Assembly: GCA_026394095.1 (NCBI GenBank)
Contig: JAPKYY010000275.1
Span: 1 to 9,723, forward strand
Direction: 5' to 3'
DNA length: 9,723 nt
Origin: Acidobacteriota bacterium
GTDB lineage: Bacteria > Acidobacteriota > Terriglobia > Bryobacterales > Bryobacteraceae
Positions 1-5,080 of this stretch are shown one piece after another. The notes beneath the pieces were generated by a model. The model worked only from the letters and a program-made list of their open reading frames with translations, was not told the DNA's origin and ran no database searches. Position 1 is the stretch's first letter, and every line of letters starts with the position of its first letter. A program made the translations under genes and the position numbers.

Positions 1-1
1 C

Positions 2-367
2 TCGGCTGCGCAGCGTTCCAATATCGTAGGTAGCGTCGCGTTACCAACCGACCGTCCACGTGGAGAATTGGTTCGTCAGTTCTTCAACACATCAGCATTC
101 GCGTTTCCAGGAGACGGTCAGTTGGGAAATGCCGCCCGAGCCGTTGGAATCGGTCCAGGTTACTTCAACGTGGACACATCCCTGATGAAGAACTTTCAGG
201 TGAAGGAACGTGCGCAAGTGCAACTGCGTGGCGAATTGTTTAACCTGCTGAATCGACCGAACTTCTCCAATCCCAGCGGACTCCGAAGCTCGCCCGCATT
301 CGGACAAATCAGCAACACTGTCAACGATGGGCGTTTCATTCAGTTGGGCGTTCGCGTCAGTTTCTGA
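2..367 (+). CDS. TonB-dependent receptor, Oar-like, C-terminal end (partial)
   Basis: This is the last 121 codons of a gene that starts before the window; the frame is open from position 2 to the TGA at 365-367. The translation has the pattern typical of the C-terminus of large acidobacterial Oar-like TonB-dependent receptors: RPRGELVRQFFNTSAF, then GNAARAVGIGPGYFNVDTSLMKNF, then a strand with QLRGELFNLLNRPNF and a final strand ending GVRVSF. The terminal Phe is usual for outer-membrane beta-barrels recognised by the Bam machinery. Such receptors sit in the outer membrane and take up bulky substrates using TonB energy; the substrate cannot be read from this fragment. The N-terminal carboxypeptidase-regulatory-like and plug domains would lie upstream. 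The first ATG/TTG-type codon inside (TTG at 68) is not a real start, because the family pattern continues before it. Confidence 0.88.
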   Translation, partial: SAAQRSNIVGSVALPTDRPRGELVRQFFNTSAFAFPGDGQLGNAARAVGIGPGYFNVDTSLMKNFQVKERAQVQLRGELFNLLNRPNFSNPSGLRSSPAFGQISNTVNDGRFIQLGVRVSF

Positions 368-387
368 CCGCGCCATTGGCTCGGTCA
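365..387 (+). terminator. Hairpin overlapping the receptor stop codon, possible terminator
   Basis: TGACCG (365-370) pairs perfectly with CGGTCA (382-387). After a single mismatch the inner GCC/GGC (372-374 with 378-380) closes on an ATT loop. The stem includes the stop codon of the receptor gene. It is followed by GGGATAC and not by a T tract, so it is not a classic intrinsic terminator; it may instead protect the mRNA 3' end or be chance. Confidence 0.35.
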
Positions 388-403
388 GGGATACAACCAC
401 ACG

Positions 404-726
404 GTAAGCGGCTGAGAAACCGCGCTACCGAACGGCAAAGAAGGGCGGCATAGTGGGAGCATGGTGAGAAACGAGTAGGCCGCAGCGAGTATTGGAAGAC
501 GCTAGGGGCAGAGCAGGAGTACAGCGGACCATCGGTGCGCCGTTACTGCGAGCAAGCGAAGGTGGGCGAGCATTCGTTCTACGCTTGGCAAGCGCGGCTT
601 CGCAAGGAACCAATGAGGGTGGGGACATCCATGATAGGTAAAAGTCAAGGGAAAACGGAGATTTCCCAGGCCTCGGAGTCCGAAGCTAGTCATGGGCGAA
701 AGCAGCGGCTGGCAACAGGTATTTGA
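404..726 (+). mobile_element. IS66-family remnant: left terminal repeat plus degraded tnpA
   Basis: At 404 the sequence reads GTAAGCGGCTGAGAAACC, which matches the GTAAGCG-type terminal repeat of IS66-family elements. About 50-60 bases inside it, at the spacing usual for the family, begins a reading frame resembling IS66 TnpA. I found no matching right end (its reverse complement would contain CGCTTAC), no tnpB and no tnpC, so only the left end survives here. Family assignment rests on the terminal motif and the TnpA-like peptide together. The right limit given is only the end of the TnpA-like frame. Confidence 0.5.
454..726 (+). pseudogene. IS66-type TnpA remnant
   Basis: In the frame opening after the TAG at 451, the translation contains RSEYWKTLGAEQEYSGPSV followed by RRYCEQAKVGEHSFYAWQARLRKE. 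This resembles the helix-turn-helix accessory protein TnpA of IS66 elements, whose core reads roughly W...SGLS...FC..H..S...FYYWRRRL. There is no ATG in frame at the proper place: ATG 461 and GTG 453 lie in other frames that stop at once, and the first in-frame start is GTG 535, inside the domain. The gene therefore looks frameshifted or decayed. After about position 612 the peptide no longer resembles TnpA, so the tail up to the TGA at 724 may belong to other inserted sequence. TnpA is an accessory factor of IS66 transposition, whose catalytic partner (TnpC) is absent. Confidence 0.5.
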
Positions 727-727
727 A

Positions 728-992
728 TCTGGGCAAGAGGTCTACAGAACAGGTCTGTGACCAGACATCCATTTGCGGGATCGAAGCGTCGGCCTCCGTC
801 CCGAAGATTGAGTTGAAGTAAAACCCGCCAGCTCCGAAACAGCCTCTAGCGGCATCGGTGCCGGAGCGCCGTGCCGAGTCCCCCTACGTGGAGTCTGGCG
901 GGAACCTGTTAACACGGGCCGCAGCCAATGTTATGGGAATAGCTCAACGCAAAGACGAAGGCTGCGCCGGCGATCCCTGATTGCAAGATCTG
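728..992. other. Gene-free segment with dense fold-back stems
   Basis: I see no convincing coding frame here. On the plus strand I see: GTCTG-TGAC-CAGAC (753-766); CGGGA (776-780) with TCCCG (799-803); and a 12-bp stem with one bulge, CCCGCCAG+CTCC (824-835) with GGAG+CTGGCGGG (890-902). Inside the last stem lie small hairpins GGCA-TCGG-TGCC (851-862) and CGG-AGCG-CCG (862-871). The segment sits just 3' of the minus-strand IS110 recombinase gene, so it may contain that element's right end, or be the remains of another mobile element that the IS110 copy entered. A structured RNA is possible but unproven. Confidence 0.4.
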
Positions 993-2093
993 TTAGGCGG
1001 CCGATAGCCTCGCCTTTGACGCGGAAGCCACTAAGGCACTGGGGGAAGCCACTAAGGCACTGGGCCTTTCTTGCTGTCGTTTTCCTTCGAGATCTGCAAA
1101 GTGCTCACGGTCGACGGCGAGTAGATACGCTACCAGTTTCCGCGCCACCGCCAAAGTGGCGCGGTTGGTATGTCCCTTGGCCCGTTCTTTGGTTTGAATC
1201 TCCTTGAGCTTCTCGTTATGAATCGGCGCCAGCTTGGCAGCCTCGATCAACACCGGCTGCAAATAAGTATTACGCTGCTTGGAAATCGGTCCACGCCTCT
1301 CCTTGCCCGCTGACTCGCGCAACGCGCTAGTCAATCCGCAGTAACTCAAGGCATGCTTCACGTTGGCGAAGCGCGCAGGATCCCCAACCTCCAGCGCCCA
1401 GGTCAGCGCCGTCACCGGGCCCACGCCCTCGATCTGCATCAGCTTTCCAACCCTCACTCGCAAATCGGGATGCTGGCTTAGCATCTTCATCAGTTCGGCA
1501 TTCATTCTGTTAAGCGACTCGATCTGAAAGCGGCTGAAGCGCAGCAGCGGTTTAAGCTCTGCAGTGACAGCGCTCTCAGCTTTGACAAATTCGTCGAAAT
1601 ACTTCTTCTGGTGGATCTTTTTCTTCGCATACTCAATGCCATGTTCCATCAGCAGCGTCGTAGTCTTGTTCTTGAACTTCACGGTCTCGTGCACCACCAG
1701 GCGGCGGAATCGCAGCTGCCTGCGCAGCGCTTCCAGCGCGCCCGATAGCACGTAACAACGGGGAAACATGTTGATGCGCAGTAAGTCGGCTAACATCCGG
1801 GCGTCGAGTTTGTCACTCTTGCGTTTTCCTGAACTGATTGCTTTCATACGCGCGGGATGGCCCATCCACAGCTCGTCCGCTAGCGGCTCGATCTCACGGT
1901 ATATCCAACTGCTGAACAGTGTGGCTTCCATGCCCGCTCGCCAAGGCCGCGGCAGTTGTAAGGCCCAGGCCTTGAGCTCTTCCCGGCGAGATGGCAGTTT
2001 GCCCTCAGAGACGATTTCGCCATCGGCTTGCTTCACGCAATAAGCGATGACTTGCTTGTGGACGTCGAGTCCGACAAAATATTGAATGTTCAT
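993..2093 (-). CDS. IS110-family transposase (DEDD/serine recombinase)
   Basis: This 366-residue protein has the two-domain layout of IS110 recombinases and a normal length. The N-terminal DEDD RuvC-like domain opens with GLDVHK (Asp10), has Glu56 in GMEATLF, and Asp94 and Asp97 in SDKLDAR; these fit the DEDD acidic tetrad. A helical linker (about 120-210) leads to the C-terminal Transposase_20 domain with IEGVGPVTALTWALEVGDPARF (about 221-242), SYCGL (250-254) and GPISKQRN (268-275). The family's catalytic serine lies in this domain; Ser271 is my best candidate by motif, not by alignment. These enzymes cut and rejoin DNA at sites chosen by an element-encoded bridge RNA. The start ATG (2091-2093) follows GGAGG by nine bases, and no frameshift or internal stop is seen, so the gene may be active. 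The C-terminal tail carries PSALVAS twice in a row, from a 21-bp DNA duplication. Codon use is less C-biased than in gltB. Confidence 0.93.
   Translation of the reverse strand: MNIQYFVGLDVHKQVIAYCVKQADGEIVSEGKLPSRREELKAWALQLPRPWRAGMEATLFSSWIYREIEPLADELWMGHPARMKAISSGKRKSDKLDARMLADLLRINMFPRCYVLSGALEALRRQLRFRRLVVHETVKFKNKTTTLLMEHGIEYAKKKIHQKKYFDEFVKAESAVTAELKPLLRFSRFQIESLNRMNAELMKMLSQHPDLRVRVGKLMQIEGVGPVTALTWALEVGDPARFANVKHALSYCGLTSALRESAGKERRGPISKQRNTYLQPVLIEAAKLAPIHNEKLKEIQTKERAKGHTNRATLAVARKLVAYLLAVDREHFADLEGKRQQERPSALVASPSALVASASKARLSAA
1023..1064. repeat. Perfect 21-bp tandem duplication in the IS110 gene 3' end
   Basis: Two identical 21-base units, 1023-1043 and 1044-1064, each starting GGAAGCCACTAAGG, lie side by side. 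Because 21 is a multiple of three, the reading frame is kept and the protein gains a second PSALVAS heptapeptide near residues 344-357. The repeat lies outside both catalytic domains and should be tolerated. It looks like replication slippage or a recent duplication. Confidence 0.95.
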
Positions 2094-2173
2094 TAGGTAG
2101 GTCCTCCACGATTGGCATGTTTAGGGTTTGCAACACCCTGTCCTGATTGTGGAGGATCTTTCTCCACTACCTA
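2094..2173 (-). promoter_or_regulatory. Self-complementary leader of the IS110 gene, masks its ribosome binding site
   Basis: Read on the minus strand, the recombinase Shine-Dalgarno stretch GTGGAGG (2103-2109) pairs 7/7 with CCTCCAC (2149-2155). The bases directly before the ATG, CTACCTA (2094-2100), pair 7/7 with TAGGTAG (2167-2173). Between them is a small hairpin AGGGT/ACCCT (2123-2127 with 2135-2139). A competing hairpin, GTGGAG (2162-2167) with CTCCAC (2149-2154) and a 7-base loop, would release the Shine-Dalgarno sequence. The pairings are seen directly. That they regulate translation, or are part of an IS110 bridge RNA (which in part of the family lies 5' of the recombinase gene), is inference. 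Confidence 0.6.
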
Positions 2174-2435
2174 TGCATTCAAACAGCCTCTTCAGACGGA
2201 TGTGTCCCTCCGCAAAATCGCTGGCAGCACTCCACGCTGCGGGACCCTTCAAGCCAGAGAGAGATTGCCTCCGGCGCATTTCAGCCAGCCTGGATCAACT
2301 CGCCCATAGCTCCAGCCATCAAAATCCCCGTCTTCAAACCCGAATGCAAACCCTGCAACTCAAATTCTAAGCATCGCTTCTGTCTCAACCAGCCAGCCTG
2401 CTTCGCTCCACCCAAAGCCATACGCCGGATTCAGG

Positions 2436-2471
2436 ATCAGCCAAAGCCCACCCGCCTTCGCTACACAAAAC
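2436..2471. repeat. Degenerate intergenic repeat, copy A
   Basis: The 36-base segment beginning ATCAGCCAAAGCCC and ending CTACACAAAAC resembles the segment at 2615-2647: both start ATCA-R-CCAAA-R-CCC and end with ACAAAAC, with a 3-base length difference. Identity is roughly three quarters by eye. Read as protein on the minus strand the two give similar peptides (FCVAKAGGLWLILN and FCRARAGFWLMVN), but neither lies in a credible gene. Confidence 0.45.
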
Positions 2472-2614
2472 CCGGAATCCGCCGCCCGCAACACACCCCA
2501 GATCTCAACTCCCAGCCAAACCTCCACTCCACGCCCCAATAAGTGAGACGCCTTCTCACCTATTCTGTTCTTTGGACGACCGCAAAAATTTAAGAGCCAG
2601 ACTCCATATTCACC

Positions 2615-2647
2615 ATCAACCAAAACCCGGCCCTAGCTCTACAAAAC
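2615..2647. repeat. Degenerate intergenic repeat, copy B
   Basis: This 33-base partner of the segment at 2436-2471 begins ATCAACCAAAACCC and ends CTACAAAAC. A weaker related stretch containing CACCCAAAGCC occurs at about 2408-2419 and again at about 3286-3298, on the other side of the toxin-antitoxin pair. This suggests a small dispersed intergenic repeat family. Confidence 0.4.
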
Positions 2648-2716
2648 AACGCTAAGAAATCCCTGTCTGCCAGTGGTGCTGACGATAGCTCCGAGAAAAA
2701 TCTCATTCGCCACGAT

Positions 2717-2983
2717 CTAGCGATACACTTCACCCCTGTGACCAATTCGGATGACTTCAACAAACTTCTGTTTGTCGTCAATCGTATAAACGATTCTGTA
2801 GTCGCCGATCCGAACGCGCCACGCAGAAAAATGGTTGATTAGCTTCTTCGATCCCGCAGGCCGGGGATTCGTAGCCAGGCCTTCGATCACTCCAAACACC
2901 CGCGCCAGAACATCTTTAGCAAGTGCGCGCAATTCTCTGCGGGCCGAGCTTGCTAAGTCAACTTGATAATGAAGATCTGGCAC
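2717..2983 (-). CDS. Type II toxin, RelE/ParE family
   Basis: This 88-residue protein has the RelE/ParE superfamily pattern throughout: YQVDLASSARRELRAL at the N-terminus, then IEGLATNPRPAGSKKL, then WRVRIGDYRIVYTI and the closing VIRIGHRGEVYR. Members are either ribosome-dependent mRNA endonucleases (RelE type) or gyrase poisons (ParE type). The conserved GDYRIVY and IGHR...YR motifs fit the RelE-like side better, but activity cannot be settled here. The start is GTG at 2981-2983; the ATG at 2989-2991 is in another frame. The gene begins eight bases after the antitoxin stop, without a clear Shine-Dalgarno sequence, so translation is probably coupled to the antitoxin. Third-position codon use is much less C-biased than in gltB, consistent with horizontal acquisition. 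Confidence 0.88.
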   Translation of the reverse strand: MPDLHYQVDLASSARRELRALAKDVLARVFGVIEGLATNPRPAGSKKLINHFSAWRVRIGDYRIVYTIDDKQKFVEVIRIGHRGEVYR

Positions 2984-2991
2984 AAGGGCAT

Positions 2992-3207
2992 CTAGGCCAG
3001 CAGGCCTTCAGCACGCAGTTCTGCTTCGATCACGGACAAAGGAATTCGGGGCTCAGACGCCCTCTCGGCAATCGAATTCAGGTCTTCCAAATCTTCGGCA
3101 AGAGAACGCAGCGCAGCGGAAACAACATCCTCAGGCTTACCATAAAGGCCAGTCTTCATGGCCTGCTCGATGATGTTTTGTATCTCGTCGGTCAATTCGA
3201 TAGACAT
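2992..3207 (-). CDS. Antitoxin of the RelE/ParE-type pair, ParD-like (ribbon-helix-helix)
   Basis: A 71-residue acidic protein directly upstream of the toxin on the same strand. The first half, MSIELTDEIQNIIEQAM, followed by TGLYGKPEDVVSAALRSLAED, matches the ParD-like ribbon-helix-helix pattern: a beta strand, a helix, a turn with G-Y, and a second helix with VV..ALR.L. The second half (SIAERASEPRIPLSVIEAEL) would be the segment that wraps the toxin. By family knowledge it should neutralise the toxin and, with it, repress their shared promoter. I chose ATG 3205-3207 because GGAGG (3212-3216) stands four bases before it and the conserved domain starts there. A longer frame back to 3246 exists but adds residues without family resemblance. 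Confidence 0.82.
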   Translation of the reverse strand: MSIELTDEIQNIIEQAMKTGLYGKPEDVVSAALRSLAEDLEDLNSIAERASEPRIPLSVIEAELRAEGLLA

Positions 3208-3502
3208 TTTGCCTCCGCAGTACTTCGAGAATAACAGAAATGGCACTCAAAGCGCCTCTGCACAGCCTGCCAGCAGGCCCCGCTTCACCCAAAGCCCAAC
3301 TGGGCCCCGTTCTGGCCTGCAGAACGCCAGCGCGCAAGATGAATGCCGAACCCGTTCACGCTCCACCAAAATTTATCTTGCCTCTGTTTTCAATCACTTA
3401 GCGCCAGCACCCCGCCAGCCCCATTTCACCCGCTGCTAGAACTAATCCCGGGCTACCACTTGTGCCCAACTACAAAACTAAGCAGTTACTGAAGGACAAA
3501 TA

Positions 3503-4045
3503 GTGATGCCAACCGAAAAACAGATCGCGGCGAATCGCCGTAACTCCAAAAAAAGCACTGGCCCCAAAACCCGCGAAGGCAAATTTAAATCCAGCCTCAA
3601 CGCGCTCCGCCACGGTGCCTACAGCGAAACCCACATCCTCAAAACCGAAGACCCCGGCATCTTCAAAAATCTGGCTCAGGAAATTCTCGATGAACTCCAG
3701 CCCCAAACCCCAACCGAACTCGAACTCGTCGACCAACTCATCCAAACCGTCTGGCGTCGTCGCCGCATCACATCTCTCATCCAAATGCGCCTCAATCAGG
3801 CCATCGAAGAAGTAATCACCGAACAAAGCCAAATCCAGCCCGCAGAAGACAGACCTACACCCACTCAGATCACCGACCTCGCCATGGAAAAGCTCGAAAG
3901 CCTGAAGCCGTCTTTTGCTCGCCAGGAAGCTATGGAACTCCGCCTCATGGCACTCTTCCAACGAACCCTCAACCGCCTCGAACATGTACGAAAAATCGCA
4001 AACAAAGCCAAATTGGAGTTAAATCCTTTATTGCTGGTAGCTTGA
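3503..4045 (+). CDS. Hypothetical protein with STGPKT-EGK / NALRHG N-terminal motif
   Basis: This protein has about 180 residues and no known function. Its N-terminus (about residues 8-40) reads NRRNSKKSTGPKTREGK, then SSLNALRHGAYSETHIL, a motif I recognise from a multi-copy family of uncharacterised proteins common in Acidobacteria and Planctomycetes. The rest is predicted helical and charged: a segment with ELVDQLIQTVWRRRRI (about 73-88), then a helix and the late EAMELRLMALFQRTLNRLEHVRK (about 143-165). No signal peptide or membrane segment is visible. GTG 3503 and ATG 3506 are both possible starts; GAAGG at 3491-3495 is seven bases before the GTG, slightly favouring it. The basic N-terminus and helical body would suit nucleic-acid binding, but that is a guess. 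Its 3' end overlaps the extended lysR frame antisense (3865-4045); its own codon use and motif mark it as the real gene in that overlap. Confidence 0.78.
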   Translation: MMPTEKQIAANRRNSKKSTGPKTREGKFKSSLNALRHGAYSETHILKTEDPGIFKNLAQEILDELQPQTPTELELVDQLIQTVWRRRRITSLIQMRLNQAIEEVITEQSQIQPAEDRPTPTQITDLAMEKLESLKPSFARQEAMELRLMALFQRTLNRLEHVRKIANKAKLELNPLLLVA

Positions 4046-5040
4046 ACCACACACTTCTGCTGTAGACCAGAATTCCTGACCCTTAATAAATGCCTCGGAA
4101 AACCCTTCCGGGGGCGCGGGCCAGTGACAGCAGGGACCTCAAGTCCTCTGTCCGCCGCGCAAGTTCTTTGACATCCTGCCAAATTTACCGCCCTGCTCAT
4201 CTTCGCATTCCGCCGGTGAATAATCCCCAGCGGCCGGATCAGGCTCGGACTCAACTCCGCTACCCGCAGCTTCCCCTCTTCCACTTCCTTCTCCACCACC
4301 GGATGCGGCACAATGCTAACCCCGCTCCCCAGAATCACCGCCTCCTTGATCATCTGAAGATTGTCGAAGTGCATCACCACATCCACTTCCGCCCCATTCT
4401 CCTTCAGATAAGCGTCAATATCTTTCCGAATCGGCAAATCCTCATCAAAGGCGACAAACGAAGTCCCGTCCAGCCGGGCCGGCGTCACCCGCTTCATGCC
4501 TCCCAGCAAATGCCCCGGCGGCATCGCCAGCACCATCCGCTCCTTCCGCCAAGGCAGAGCCATAATCTCGCGATTAGAAACCGGATAACTCACCAACCCG
4601 ATTTCGGCCCGCTCCTCACGCACCGCTTCGTACACTTTCTCCGGCCGCAAATACTCAACCTTCAAATGCGCATCCCGGTACCGACCCCGAAACTGATCCT
4701 CCAGCCGGTGCATCTTCGACAATCCAACCGAATAAATCGAAGCCACCCGCACTTCCCCGCTCGTCGACCTCTTCAACTCGTCGAGTTCCGTATCAAACTC
4801 GCTCTTCTTCCGCAGCACTTCCCGGCAGAACTCCAGATACGCCTGGCCAGCAGGCGTCACCCGGATCGGCCTCGTACTCCGGTCCATCAATTCGATCCCG
4901 AAACACCGCTCAAGTTCTTGTAAATGCTGGCTCGCCGCACTCTGGCTCACCTTGTTTAAGACGGCCCCCCGGCTCACGCTCCGGCTCTGCGCGATATCCC
5001 GAAACAACCGCATATGTTCCAACTGCACGAAGAGCAGCAT
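3865..5040 (-). CDS. LysR-family transcriptional regulator, probable C-terminal frameshift
   Basis: Residues 1-286 are a normal LysR regulator. The N-terminal winged helix-turn-helix (about 7-66) contains SQSAASQHLQELERCFGIEL and RVTPAGQAYL. The effector-binding domain (about 95-275) has GEVRVASIYSVG, AEIGLVSYPV and ILGSGVSIVPHPVV. LysR proteins usually have about 300 residues, but this frame runs to 391. The last 105 or so residues resemble nothing and overlap the neighbouring gene antisense. A one-base change near 4182 would give FGRMSKNLRGGQRT and a stop at 4139-4141, i.e. a normal length. So there is a recent frameshift or a sequencing error, and the native gene is probably about 4139-5040. 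Start ATG 5040 has no clear Shine-Dalgarno sequence; GTG 5028 (QLEHMRLF...) is an alternative. Divergence from gltB suggests control of glutamate synthesis, as GltC controls gltAB in B. subtilis; the effector is unknown. Confidence 0.85.
   Translation of the reverse strand: MLLFVQLEHMRLFRDIAQSRSVSRGAVLNKVSQSAASQHLQELERCFGIELMDRSTRPIRVTPAGQAYLEFCREVLRKKSEFDTELDELKRSTSGEVRVASIYSVGLSKMHRLEDQFRGRYRDAHLKVEYLRPEKVYEAVREERAEIGLVSYPVSNREIMALPWRKERMVLAMPPGHLLGGMKRVTPARLDGTSFVAFDEDLPIRKDIDAYLKENGAEVDVVMHFDNLQMIKEAVILGSGVSIVPHPVVEKEVEEGKLRVAELSPSLIRPLGIIHRRNAKMSRAVNLAGCQRTCAADRGLEVPAVTGPRPRKGFPRHLLRVRNSGLQQKCVVQATSNKGFNSNLALFAIFRTCSRRLRVRWKSAMRRSSIASWRAKDGFRLSSFSMARSVI
4093..4113 (-). terminator. Hairpin downstream of the normal lysR stop, possible terminator
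   Basis: CCTCGGAA (4093-4100) pairs with TTCCGGGG (4106-4113) over eight base pairs (one T-G wobble) around a five-base loop. On the minus strand it lies about 26 bases after the stop at 4139-4141 that lysR would use without the frameshift, and is followed by a weak AT-rich stretch (CATTTATTAAGG). It lies between two convergent genes, so it could serve both, but there is no true T tract. Its position supports the shorter lysR end. Confidence 0.35.
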
Positions 5041-5066
5041 ATCATAACCAAGCCTAATAGTACAAG

Positions 5067-5077
5067 GAAACAGTTTC
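5067..5077. promoter_or_regulatory. Perfect 11-bp palindrome in the lysR-gltB intergenic region, candidate operator
   Basis: GAAAC-A-GTTTC is a perfect inverted repeat just upstream of the gltB -35 element. It is flanked by two direct copies of GCCTAAT at 5052-5058 and 5083-5089, 31 bases apart, about three helical turns. LysR regulators usually bind dyad sites between themselves and a divergent target gene, so this is the natural place for an operator. The match to the loose T-N11-A consensus is not clear; binding is inference. Confidence 0.4.
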
Positions 5078-5080
5078 AGC

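Larger units (their letters stand above)
993..2180 (-). mobile_element. IS110-family insertion sequence (outer ends not determined)
   Basis: The element is defined by the recombinase gene at 993-2093 plus its structured leader on the 5' side (2094 to at least 2173). IS110 elements generally lack long terminal inverted repeats and many make no target duplication, so their ends cannot be fixed from one copy. The true left end (5' of the gene, higher coordinates here) probably lies between about 2175 and 2350. The right end lies somewhere below 993, perhaps within the stem-rich segment 728-992. Confidence 0.75.
2181..2716. other. Long intergenic stretch, C-rich with short degenerate repeats
   Basis: No gene is supported. 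The part up to about 2310 may still belong to the IS110 left end; it has a perfect hairpin GCAGC/GCTGC (2224-2228 with 2236-2240). From about 2310 the plus strand becomes rich in C and A, with recurring short words such as CCAAAGCC, CCAGCC and ACAAAAC, which I read as host intergenic DNA with degenerate repeats. Open frames crossing it (for example minus strand 2360-2623, TTG start, Trp-rich) lack a ribosome binding site and a recognisable domain. Confidence 0.5.

Noticed and set aside
535..726. A separate small gene starting at GTG 535.
   Set aside because: The TnpA-like similarity begins about 20 codons before this start, so it is better read as a piece of a broken tnpA.
610..726. N-terminal part of a group II intron reverse transcriptase (peptide MRVGTSMIGKSQGK...).
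   Set aside because: Only a faint likeness to the variable N-terminal extension of such proteins; no reverse transcriptase motif follows and the frame stops at 724.
2112..2542. Three overlapping plus-strand frames through the IS110 leader and the C-rich intergenic stretch.
   Set aside because: Proline/serine/glutamine-rich, no start signals, and they contradict the structured leader of the minus-strand recombinase.
2360..2623. 87-codon minus-strand frame with a TTG start, Trp- and Gly-rich.
   Set aside because: No ribosome binding site, no domain, and it runs over degenerate intergenic repeats; its peptide similarity to the neighbouring frame comes from the DNA repeat.
3470..3985. 171-codon minus-strand frame opposite the hypothetical gene at 3503-4045.
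   Set aside because: F/E/G/A-rich shadow; the plus-strand protein carries the recognisable conserved N-terminal motif.
4090..4923. 277-codon plus-strand frame opposite lysR.
   Set aside because: Its translation is rich in H, P, R and Q and is the shadow of the clearly recognisable LysR gene on the other strand.
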